Shown here: positions 1-6,500 of the stretch, piece after piece
Position numbering within the stretch: position 1 is the first letter of the stretch
How the letters are laid out: every line of letters starts with the position of its first letter
From: Candidatus Thorarchaeota archaeon MP11T_1
Lineage (GTDB): Archaea; Asgardarchaeota; Thorarchaeia; Thorarchaeales; Thorarchaeaceae
Direction: 5' to 3'
NCBI GenBank assembly: GCA_002825515.1
Contig: PJET01000077.1
Coordinates: 1 to 7,880 of the forward strand
DNA length: 7,880 bases
Position numbers and translations under genes: made by a program
The notes under the pieces: generated by a model
Told to the model about the DNA's origin: nothing
The model's database searches: none
What the model saw: only the letters and a program-made list of their open reading frames with translations

Positions 1-375
1 ATTGTTGGCTCGTTCATTGAGAACATCCTCCGGAATCCCATAGAGCCCTCCATAATAAACTAGATTTTCTCTAGCAGTCAGTCGTTCATAGATTCCTGCT
101 TCTTGTGGGAGCAGTGCAACCTTCTCTCTTATTTCATCTATGTTCTCCACGACATCATAAGCCAGAACTGAAGCTTTTCCTTTGGTTGGACTAAGTAATC
201 CAACCAAGATACGGATGAGTGTAGTCTTACCCGCTCCATTGGGACCCAAGAGACCAAAAACCTCTCCACGTCGAATATCAAGACTGACGTTGTCTAGTGC
301 AGTGACTTCGTGCTTCTTACCCAGTTCAAAAATCTTGGTCAGACCCTCAGTCTTGATTACAACATCCTGTTCCAT
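1..375 (-). CDS. ABC transporter ATP-binding protein, N-terminal part (runs off left edge)
   Basis: This is the nucleotide-binding subunit of an ABC transporter; it would hydrolyse ATP on the cytoplasmic face and drive a membrane partner not present here. The 125 visible residues contain the Walker A motif GPNGAGKTT at about 44-52 and the Q-loop glutamine at about 91 in [19 protein letters not shown]. This pattern is typical of the ABC-2/CcmA/DrrA-like exporter ATPases (COG1131). The signature motif, Walker B and H-loop lie beyond the edge. The ATG at 375-373 is chosen because it follows a CCGGAG ribosome-binding site at 390-385 and an in-frame TAA at 393-391, which is the stop of the preceding gene. 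The 15-nt gap to that gene implies cotranscription. Substrate is unknown. The family call is secure; the subfamily is less so. Confidence 0.93.
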   Translation of the reverse strand, partial: MEQDVVIKTEGLTKIFELGKKHEVTALDNVSLDIRRGEVFGLLGPNGAGKTTLIRILVGLLSPTKGKASVLAYDVVENIDEIREKVALLPQEAGIYERLTARENLVYYGGLYGIPEDVLNERANN

Positions 376-390
376 GTCCAAATACTCCGG

Positions 391-1158
391 TTACTTCACT
401 GTATCAACTTTCGGGAATGGTGGTTCACCTTTCAGGTCCATAAAAAACTCGTGCGCGCGAGCTATCTCTTCATCGCCACCCTCAATGAATAAGGATACTG
501 AACCCTCTGCTCCATTAACACCACCGGCGGCAATTGGAATGGTTGTTGCATCAAAGAGTGCTTCAATAGCCTCAATCTCAGTAAATGCGATTCCTTGCGT
601 TAGAGCAATAGCACCAACTGGCATTCCGATTGCATAATCCCAGTCATCACGCCCAAACCGGCCGCAGAACTCCTCATGAGCCACTGGAATAGATTTCTCC
701 AGTCCTATAGGTACGATGATTTTGATATTCTTAGTTGCAGCAGGTCCAATGAAAGAACCGACTGTACCTCCTGTATCATGGGCGAGTAGGACAATGGGGA
801 CATAGTTCTCGTCGAGAGCATTTGCGGACTTGATGATTACATCCTCTGAATCCATGTGTTCAATTACATCAATCACTTTCTTGTTGTCCAGGTACTCACC
901 TTTGAGGAAAATCGCATCAAAGGCTCTTGTTTTTCCATCAGTTGCTGCCAAGCCTTTGGGGACAACTATTCCTGCAATATGACGGGTTTTATCATACTCG
1001 CCCAGAATCTCCTCAACAAGGTAGCTTGAGGTTGTACCCATTGTTATGCAGAGGTATCCATTCTTGAGAGCTTTCTGAACAGTATCGGTTGCAAGCAGAC
1101 CCCGTGCAATGAGCCTCTTGCTCTCGGCTGGAGTTAGCGTCACTAGCAGTTTCTTCAT
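391..1158 (-). CDS. Conserved protein of unknown function, about 255 aa
   Basis: I do not recognise a characterised family. The protein is soluble, with no signal peptide or membrane helix. It starts MKKLLVTLTPAESKRLIARG, followed by a helix and then a strand-turn ending in GTTSSY (about residues 40-45), a segment with KSANALDE near the middle, a glycine-rich HDTGGTVGSFIGPAA stretch, IIVPIGLEK, and a late AAGGVNGAEGSVSLFIEGG segment. From memory, similar conserved hypothetical proteins occur in anaerobic archaea and bacteria. The GTT turn recalls sugar-phosphate isomerase/DeoR-like alpha/beta folds, but this is only a weak resemblance. The ATG at 1158 is preferred because GTGAT, matching the 16S anti-SD, sits just before it. 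A GTG at 1167 would add three residues (258 aa). It lies 44 nt after purB and 15 nt before the ABC ATPase, presumably in the same transcript. Confidence 0.8.
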   Translation of the reverse strand: MKKLLVTLTPAESKRLIARGLLATDTVQKALKNGYLCITMGTTSSYLVEEILGEYDKTRHIAGIVVPKGLAATDGKTRAFDAIFLKGEYLDNKKVIDVIEHMDSEDVIIKSANALDENYVPIVLLAHDTGGTVGSFIGPAATKNIKIIVPIGLEKSIPVAHEEFCGRFGRDDWDYAIGMPVGAIALTQGIAFTEIEAIEALFDATTIPIAAGGVNGAEGSVSLFIEGGDEEIARAHEFFMDLKGEPPFPKVDTVK

Positions 1159-1202
1159 GTTAATCACACTCTTTGTCGTATCATCTTGCCATATCTTTCT
1201 GT

Positions 1203-2561
1203 CTACCTCGGTAGAGTTTTCCGATATTCAAATACAGCCTTCTTCACAATTTCCTTAGAAACCTCTCGAATCTCATCATAGTACTTCTCTATATCCAATC
1301 CACCCTTCTCTACGAGTTCGGTGAAATCAGGATCTGCTCTCACAATATCGAGGAGTCCCTTGCTACTCTGGATGGCAACCTGACTGTGCGCTCTGACCTT
1401 TTCATGTGCCTTTGGCCGCTCGAACCCTTCCTTGGTCAATGCCGTAACTATGAGTTCGCTCAAAATGGATTGGTTAGACAAATCTAGGTTTCTTTTGATA
1501 GCATCCCTGTCTATGACGAGCCCTTCCAAGACACGATTCAGTTCCCTGACTATGTAATCGGAAAGAATGAATGCCTGAGGAATGAGAAATCTCTCTGTTG
1601 AGGAATGAGTTATGTCACGTTCCTCCCAACTGACGACATTCTCAAGTGCAGGTGGTACAAGGGATCTGACCACGCGAGCGAGTCCTGAAATCTTCTCACA
1701 GGTCACAGGATTTCTTTTGTGCGGCATAGCAGAGGATCCTACTTGCTTCCCCTTGGCAAATGGTTCAAAGGTCTCTCCAATCTCACTGCGTTGAAGATTC
1801 CTAAGGTCTGTGACTATCTTGTCAATACTAGAAGACAGATTTGCGAGTGTTGTCACAACCTCAGCAAGACGGTCTCGTTGGACAATCTGTGTTGTGGCGA
1901 TTGGGACTTGCAAGCCTAGTTCTTCTAAGACTTCTTTCTGAATCTTGATTCCCACTTGCCCCATAGCAGCATGACTTCCTGTTGCCCCCGCAATTTTACC
2001 CACAATCGCAATCTCACGAGCTGCTCGTAAACGGAGTTTGTGTCTTCGCATCTCATCCAACCAGACAGCAAATCTAAGTCCGTAAGTGATAGGGACAGCA
2101 TGTTGCCCATGAGACCTTCCTACAGTGATGAGTTCCTTTGTTTCCTCAGCTCTCCTGATAATTGTATCACAGAGAACATCCAGTTGAGGCAAGAGCACAT
2201 CATAGGCTCCCTTGATTTGGAGACCAAGAGCTGTGTCTTTGATATCGTTGCTCGTCAATCCGAAGTGAACCCATCTTGCTCCAGAACCCTCGCATTTCTC
2301 AGCTATTGCTTCATAAAGAGCCACGACGTCATGTCTGGTCTTACTTTCAATTTCCATAGTTCTAGCAAGCGTGACTATGTTGGGTCTGGCTGTCTTTTCG
2401 ATGTCTTTAGCGGCTTCCTTAGGGATGAGTCCCTCAGATGCCTGGGCTTTGGCAACTGCCGCTTCTATCTTCAACCAGAGTCGGTGACGGTATTCCTCCT
2501 CGAATATCTCGACCATCTCAGGATGTCCATATCTACCATAGTCAATCGGGCTAACTGGCAT
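1203..2561 (-). CDS. purB: Adenylosuccinate lyase
   Basis: PurB catalyses two fumarate-releasing steps: SAICAR to AICAR in purine synthesis, and adenylosuccinate to AMP. It is normally a cytosolic homotetramer with shared active sites. The 452-residue protein has the expected motifs in order: KTRHDV with a conserved His at 77, TSND at 103-106, GRSHGQHA at 148-155 containing the expected catalytic His (151 or 154), and the superfamily signature SSAMPHKRNP at 276-285, whose serine is on the flexible catalytic loop. Length and the N-terminal MPVSPIDYGRYGHPEM fit archaeal and bacterial PurB. The open frame extends upstream to 2642, but the ATG at 2561 is preferred: GGGAGAT lies 9 nt before it, the extra 27 residues are not family-like, and the longer form would overlap the dehydrogenase. 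It sits second in the minus-strand gene row. Confidence 0.97.
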   Translation of the reverse strand: MPVSPIDYGRYGHPEMVEIFEEEYRHRLWLKIEAAVAKAQASEGLIPKEAAKDIEKTARPNIVTLARTMEIESKTRHDVVALYEAIAEKCEGSGARWVHFGLTSNDIKDTALGLQIKGAYDVLLPQLDVLCDTIIRRAEETKELITVGRSHGQHAVPITYGLRFAVWLDEMRRHKLRLRAAREIAIVGKIAGATGSHAAMGQVGIKIQKEVLEELGLQVPIATTQIVQRDRLAEVVTTLANLSSSIDKIVTDLRNLQRSEIGETFEPFAKGKQVGSSAMPHKRNPVTCEKISGLARVVRSLVPPALENVVSWEERDITHSSTERFLIPQAFILSDYIVRELNRVLEGLVIDRDAIKRNLDLSNQSILSELIVTALTKEGFERPKAHEKVRAHSQVAIQSSKGLLDIVRADPDFTELVEKGGLDIEKYYDEIREVSKEIVKKAVFEYRKTLPR

Positions 2562-2622
2562 TGTGCACAAATCTCCCAGTTGTGTGATTTCTTCTAGCTT
2601 GATATGGTTTACCCAGAAACAG

Positions 2623-3921
2623 TTACACACTAAGACCAACATACTTCTTGACTTTTGATCTCAACTCTGGCATCATATTTCTTGGGTCGAAGAATACTTT
2701 GTCCGAGAGATTCTTGCCTTTTAGTTCATTCAGAATCTGTTTGTGTCCCACACACATTACAACGATATCCGAGGACGTGAGAAAGTCATCAATGCTATCT
2801 ACCTTCTTCGCCCCAAAGGATTCTGCAACGAGTGGGTCGTAAACAATGACTTTGATATCAAATGAGGTGAGTGATTTCAGTAATTCTACTGTCGGGCTGT
2901 TACGTGTGTCCGACACATTTTCTTTGAATGCAAGACCCAAGAGTCCAACTGTTGCCCTCACTTTTCTTGTCAAGACCTCTTCCTGAATTCTCTTCGACAC
3001 ATGCGTTGGCATACTATCATTGACACGCCGGGCAGCAGGGATCAGCTCTGCTTCACCTCCTTTGGCCCTAGCTGATTCTACCAAGATCCATCCATCCTTT
3101 GGTAGACAGTAACCTCCCACGCCAAGCCCTGGATTCAGGATTGACACACGAGGATGAAGATTTGCCAATTTGATGACCTCTGACACATCAATAGAGAAAC
3201 TGGTACAGAGCTTGGCCAATTCATTTGCATAGCTAATGTTTACATCACGGAAGGCGTTCTCAGCCAGTTTGGCAGTTTCAGACACACCTGAGCTTGTAGG
3301 ATGAACAAGCTCGGGTTTGAAGACTGATTGAAGAAAAGCAACTGCTAGTTTTGTTGCATCGTCACTGGTTCCTCCCGCAAGTCGGTGGTTTGTATCCATC
3401 TCCTCAACGACTTTCCCCGGAAGAACTCTTTCTGGACAGTGAGCAAACCAGATTTCTTCCTTTTCCAACCTACTCAATCTTGAGAACAGATCAAATAGAG
3501 ATTGGGTAGTTCCAACAGGAACCGTACTCTCATTCAAAACAAGACACCCTGTCTTCATTCTCTTGGCAATGTTTGTCACCGCATCCTCAAGGTGTTTTAT
3601 GACAGGCTTTCCGTTCTCATCCACTGGGCTCGGAAGACATAGTACGCAGACATCAGAATCCTCGATGCCATCATATGTTGTCTGCAACGTCATCTTTGGA
3701 AGATATTCTGAGGCAATCTCACCAAGACCCTCCTCATGTATTGAAATCCTTCCTTCCTTCAGTTCATCAATGAGATCCTTGTTTGTGTCAATACCTCTGA
3801 CTTCTAGATCTCGCATTACATAGAAGAGCGCAGTTGGTAGACCAATGTAACCAAGTCCAATCACTGCAACCTTTGCTTCTTTGCGTTTTATCTTTTTGAG
3901 AAGGTCTTCAAAACGACTCAT
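2623..3921 (-). CDS. wecC: Nucleotide-sugar dehydrogenase (UDP-N-acetyl-D-mannosamine dehydrogenase-like)
   Basis: Members of the UDP-glucose/GDP-mannose dehydrogenase family oxidise the C6 hydroxyl of a nucleotide sugar to a carboxylate with two NAD+, supplying uronic acids for surface glycans. The 432 residues show an N-terminal Rossmann motif VIGLGYIGLP at about 20-29 with an acidic residue at the end of the second strand (GIDTN), the ESTVPVGTT segment at 131-139, HCPER at 161-165, KLAENAFRDVNI at 218-229 with active-site Lys218 and Asn222, and the catalytic cysteine in GVGGYCLPKD (Cys272). A C-terminal UDP-binding domain follows, with GLAFKENVSDTRNSP. The sequence is most like WecC/WbpA (UDP-HexNAc) enzymes; exact substrate is inferred. 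AAGAGG at 3935-3930 supports the ATG at 3921. It is the first minus-strand gene, 61 nt before purB, and divergent from the gene at 4038. Confidence 0.93.
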   Translation of the reverse strand: MSRFEDLLKKIKRKEAKVAVIGLGYIGLPTALFYVMRDLEVRGIDTNKDLIDELKEGRISIHEEGLGEIASEYLPKMTLQTTYDGIEDSDVCVLCLPSPVDENGKPVIKHLEDAVTNIAKRMKTGCLVLNESTVPVGTTQSLFDLFSRLSRLEKEEIWFAHCPERVLPGKVVEEMDTNHRLAGGTSDDATKLAVAFLQSVFKPELVHPTSSGVSETAKLAENAFRDVNISYANELAKLCTSFSIDVSEVIKLANLHPRVSILNPGLGVGGYCLPKDGWILVESARAKGGEAELIPAARRVNDSMPTHVSKRIQEEVLTRKVRATVGLLGLAFKENVSDTRNSPTVELLKSLTSFDIKVIVYDPLVAESFGAKKVDSIDDFLTSSDIVVMCVGHKQILNELKGKNLSDKVFFDPRNMMPELRSKVKKYVGLSV

Positions 3922-4037
3922 AGACGGTGCCTCTTACAGGGGAGCCAGCCATTGCAAACATAAGCCTTCCCTTGGGCATCATCTTGTACCAAAATGGGAA
4001 ACTATTATCAGACAATTCGAAGGATTGCGCATTAGAT
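3922..4037. promoter_or_regulatory. Divergent intergenic region, candidate archaeal promoters both ways
   Basis: The region separates the minus-strand dehydrogenase start from the preferred plus-strand start at 4038. For the plus gene, an A-rich GGGAAA stretch followed by CTATTATC (about 4002-4009) resembles a BRE/TATA pair centred about 33 nt before the ATG, which would give a very short leader. For the minus gene, TTATGTTT (3963-3956) lies about 35-42 nt before the start, with the ribosome-binding site AAGAGG at 3935-3930. Neither box is a perfect consensus. No palindromic operator was seen. Confidence 0.35.
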
Positions 4038-5003
4038 ATGTCGAACAGTGATGACCTTCCGAGTAAACCCGTGCTCCATAGAATCTTTGAGATTGCAAAA
4101 GAAATCGAAGTATCTGGATTCAAGTCTCTTGAGAATGTCAAGGTCGTAGGTAGGTTACTTCATGGCGCTTCACCATATGAATCCAAGATCTCTCAAATGA
4201 CTGCAGCACGTCTTAATCACAATGTGGTTGACATGGGTTGGGAAGATGCTGACAGCCTGTCCACAGAGGAACTTCTTGACTCTGTGAGACTGTCAAGTGA
4301 AGCATCAGATATTCTGTTGACAGCATTCTCTAGTAGTGAAACCTTCGGTGAAGGAAGGATGCTCACAAAGCAGTTTGCTGACGCTTCTGCAGTGCCATTC
4401 GCTAGTATGCATGACGATGTCTATGCGTGGCAGTCCGCACTTGGGACTCTACTTGGCTTGGAGTCCTGTCTGAATGGGTTGACTGGAAAACAGATTGTAA
4501 TCACGTGGGGGTTTGGAACTTCATTCACAAACCCTGCTCCTGCAAACAGTACACTCATCAGTGCACTTGCCTTCGATGCTCATGTCCGTCTAGTAACTCC
4601 CTACAAGTTCTCTTTTCTTAACAGAGTGAGAAGAGTAGCTGAGGACACCTCACAATGTTGTAATGTTCTGTATGAAGAGGTTGACGAATTCGAGGGGTCG
4701 TTCGATGATGCGGATGCTGTCTTTGCACTGAACTGGATGAGATTGGATGATTTCAACCATCCAGAGAGGAATCAGGAACATGCCAAGGAGTTCAAAGACT
4801 GGTATTTTAGGACACTACCGGATAAGACGATTTTCTCTACCCTTCCCTACACCCAGCCAAGTCTACTAGCCTCTCGAAAAATACTGAGTAGTGATCGAAA
4901 CATCACTCCATTATGGCTTAAGAACCGAGTCACAACTCTTGCGGCTACGATTGCCTATCTTGTTGAAACTTCTTCTCCGGGTGCTCCTGTTTCGATGTTT
5001 TAA
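4038..5003 (+). CDS. Carbamoyltransferase-fold protein lacking canonical catalytic motifs
   Basis: The 321 residues follow the aspartate/ornithine carbamoyltransferase layout from end to end, but the function is unknown. Residues 31-145 match the N-terminal carbamoyl-phosphate domain and 146-310 the second domain, starting NGLTGKQIVITWGFGTSFTNP, as in OTC and YgeW-like proteins. Near the end, STLP (267-270) stands where HCLP belongs, and LKNRVTTLAAT matches the QAENRMHTIKA-type helix. The usual STRTR phosphate loop is replaced by GASPYES (43-49), HPxQ by AWQS (130-133), and the DxWxSMG substrate loop by LNWMRLDD (231-238). Loss of these residues argues against normal carbamoyl transfer; a regulatory, scaffold or altered-substrate role is possible. 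The frame is open from a GTG at 3927, but that start is only 5 nt from the divergent gene; ATG 4038 fits family length. Radical SAM and hypC genes follow. Confidence 0.75.
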   Translation: MSNSDDLPSKPVLHRIFEIAKEIEVSGFKSLENVKVVGRLLHGASPYESKISQMTAARLNHNVVDMGWEDADSLSTEELLDSVRLSSEASDILLTAFSSSETFGEGRMLTKQFADASAVPFASMHDDVYAWQSALGTLLGLESCLNGLTGKQIVITWGFGTSFTNPAPANSTLISALAFDAHVRLVTPYKFSFLNRVRRVAEDTSQCCNVLYEEVDEFEGSFDDADAVFALNWMRLDDFNHPERNQEHAKEFKDWYFRTLPDKTIFSTLPYTQPSLLASRKILSSDRNITPLWLKNRVTTLAATIAYLVETSSPGAPVSMF

Positions 5004-5015
5004 CTCTCATAGACC

Positions 5016-5022
5016 TTTTATC
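5016..5022 (+). promoter_or_regulatory. Candidate TATA box before the radical SAM gene
   Basis: TTTTATC lies in the 44-nt gap after the carbamoyltransferase-like gene, centred about 29 nt before the ATG at 5048. That is the spacing expected for archaeal TATA-driven transcription with a leaderless or very short-leader mRNA. No good ribosome-binding site precedes the ATG, which fits leaderless translation. The same short T-run could instead be part of an archaeal termination signal. This is inference from spacing and composition only. Confidence 0.3.
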
Positions 5023-5047
5023 GAGAATTAGCTGTTGTTGTAGTGTT

Positions 5048-6151
5048 ATGTGGAGACTGATTCGACCAGATGCGAAACGTGCATGGGGTGACCCTGAGGT
5101 TGTACGTCGACTTTCAAGGTATAGAGATATAATAGACCAGAAGAGAACTGCGAAGTATCTTATTGCAAAAACCCAGTCTTGCGAGATAGATCTTGATTCC
5201 TCATCTGAGGAGCTATGGAGAGTACACGCAGAGGACTCGCAGAAATTCACAGAGCTTGTAAAATCTGTTGATAGGAGTGATGAGGTTCCCGGACCCGTTT
5301 CAACCCTCGAACGTAACTTTCTGAACCTTAAGATAGAGCTTGCACACAGGATACTTGCAGACTGCCACTTCTGTGAGCGGAGATGTGGTGCAGACAGAAC
5401 TCGTGATGAAAAGGGATGGTGCAAACTTGGAACCACCTCAAGAGTGTCTTCAGCGTTCCTTCATTCAGGTGAGGAGGCTCCACTTGTTCCCAGTGGGACT
5501 ATCTTCTTTGCATCATGTTGCTTTGGATGCGTCTTCTGTCAGAATGACGACATCTCGACAAATCCAAACTCTGGGCAACCTGCTGGACCCGAAAAGGTTG
5601 CATCAATCGCAGAAGCCCTCTTCAGACAGGGGGGTTTGAACATCAATTATGTGGGTGGAGACCCAATCCCGAACACTCACACAATCATCGCTTCACTTGT
5701 CCATCAGACCTCGAATGTGACACAACTCTGGAACTCGAACCTGTACTGTTCTGAAGAAACAATGCGTCTGCTCGTCGATATCTTTGATGTCTGGCTCCCA
5801 GATTTCAAATATGGAAACAACGAATGTGCAAAACGACTCTCAGGTGTGGAGAACTACTTCAATGTAGTTTCTCGAAATCACCTCATGGCTTATAACTACG
5901 GTGAGGTCATTGTTCGACATCTCGTAATGCCAAACCATTTGGAGTGTTGCACCATTCCAATTCTTGAGTGGATAGCAGAGCATATGCCCAATTGTATGGT
6001 AAACATCATGGGTCAGTATAGACCTACACACAGAGTTCCCAGGGAGAGAGAGCGGTTTTCTGACATTGCACGTCCTGTGACAAGTCAAGAGATGGACTTG
6101 GCATTTACAAAAGCCGATGAGTTAGGTGTATATCATCAGTATGTCAGTTGA
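5048..6151 (+). CDS. Radical SAM protein, PflX-like (COG1313-type), with extra Cys cluster
   Basis: This is a radical SAM enzyme of the uncharacterised PflX-like group related to pyruvate formate-lyase activases. The first 100 or so residues are helical and charged. A four-cysteine cluster follows at C106, C109, C113 and C125 (CxxCxxxC ... GWC), then HSGEEAPLVPSGTIFF, and the radical SAM motif CxxxCxxC at C157, C161 and C164 followed by QND. YVGGDP (201-206) matches the GGE-type SAM-binding motif, and MGQYRP (321-326) is the usual C-terminal mark of this group. C157 is followed directly by another cysteine, C158. The first CxxC set could hold a second Fe-S cluster or zinc. No glycyl-radical enzyme is visible. 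The substrate is unknown; the placement between a carbamoyltransferase-fold gene and hypC may point to cofactor assembly. ATG 5048 lacks a clear ribosome-binding site. Confidence 0.88.
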   Translation: MWRLIRPDAKRAWGDPEVVRRLSRYRDIIDQKRTAKYLIAKTQSCEIDLDSSSEELWRVHAEDSQKFTELVKSVDRSDEVPGPVSTLERNFLNLKIELAHRILADCHFCERRCGADRTRDEKGWCKLGTTSRVSSAFLHSGEEAPLVPSGTIFFASCCFGCVFCQNDDISTNPNSGQPAGPEKVASIAEALFRQGGLNINYVGGDPIPNTHTIIASLVHQTSNVTQLWNSNLYCSEETMRLLVDIFDVWLPDFKYGNNECAKRLSGVENYFNVVSRNHLMAYNYGEVIVRHLVMPNHLECCTIPILEWIAEHMPNCMVNIMGQYRPTHRVPRERERFSDIARPVTSQEMDLAFTKADELGVYHQYVS

Positions 6152-6206
6152 ATCCGGACATTTCATAAGATTCTAAAGAAATTACGTGGAGTTCGATGCG
6201 GTCACA

Positions 6207-6443
6207 ATGTGTCTTGCAGTTCCTGCACGGGTTCTATCGATTGACGGAGACTTTGCTCAGGTCGACTTTGGTGGAGTAAGCAAGAGAGTCTGTGTCACAT
6301 TACTTCCTGGTCTTGAAGTTGGTGAGTATGTCATAGTCCACACTGGATACGCAATCGAGCGGATGAAACCTGAGGAAGCCAAGAAGACACTTGCTCTGTT
6401 CGAAGAGATGGCTCAAATGGCCAGTGAAACGGATACTGAGTAA
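6207..6443 (+). CDS. hypC: HypC/HybG-type hydrogenase maturation chaperone
   Basis: HypC binds HypD and the hydrogenase large-subunit precursor and passes on the Fe(CN)2CO unit during NiFe hydrogenase maturation. The 78-residue protein begins MCLAVPARV, with the essential Cys2 that becomes N-terminal after Met removal, followed by the compact beta-barrel pattern IDGDFAQVDFGGVSKRV, then LLPGLEVGEYVIVHTGYAIERM and a C-terminal helix. This matches HypC throughout in length and motif order. The frame is open back to 6186, but that would bury Cys2, so ATG 6207 is clearly the start. Tandem stops TAA TAA end it. No hydrogenase subunit and no hypD, hypE or hypF lies in the window, so its partners must be elsewhere. 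It follows the radical SAM gene by 55 nt in the same direction. Confidence 0.95.
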   Translation: MCLAVPARVLSIDGDFAQVDFGGVSKRVCVTLLPGLEVGEYVIVHTGYAIERMKPEEAKKTLALFEEMAQMASETDTE

Positions 6444-6481
6444 TAAAAGTGACCTCACAAGATTTTTGAAGAATGATGGTC

Positions 6482-6499
6482 AGGGCTCTTTTGAACCCT
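6482..6499 (+). other. Small inverted repeat abutting the next start codon
   Basis: AGGGCTC (6482-6488), a TTTT loop, and GAACCCT (6493-6499) form a 7-bp stem with one C/A mismatch, ending one base before the ATG at 6501. It could be an mRNA hairpin that limits initiation at 6501, a weak terminator-like structure after hypC, or chance. There is no ribosome-binding site in the usual place before 6501. Confidence 0.35.
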
Positions 6500-6500
6500 C

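Noticed and set aside
182..637. Plus-strand open frame of 151 codons
   Set aside because: It is antisense to the ABC ATPase and the unknown 255-aa gene, spans both, and has serine/proline-rich low-quality composition.
2040..2597. Plus-strand open frame of 185 codons
   Set aside because: It lies antisense within purB, whose motifs are unambiguous; the translation shows no family-like pattern.
2562..2642. Upstream extension of purB to 2642
   Set aside because: The extra 27 residues are not PurB-like and would overlap the dehydrogenase; ATG 2561 has a good ribosome-binding site.
3927..4037. GTG 3927 as start of the carbamoyltransferase-like protein
   Set aside because: It would leave only 5 nt between divergent genes, and the extra 37 residues do not fit the family; ATG 4038 gives the usual length.
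4945..5436. Minus-strand open frame of 163 codons
   Set aside because: It is antisense to the end of the carbamoyltransferase-like gene and the start of the radical SAM gene, is serine-rich, and has no motif.
6186..6206. Upstream extension of hypC
   Set aside because: It would bury the Cys2 that must be at the mature N-terminus of HypC.
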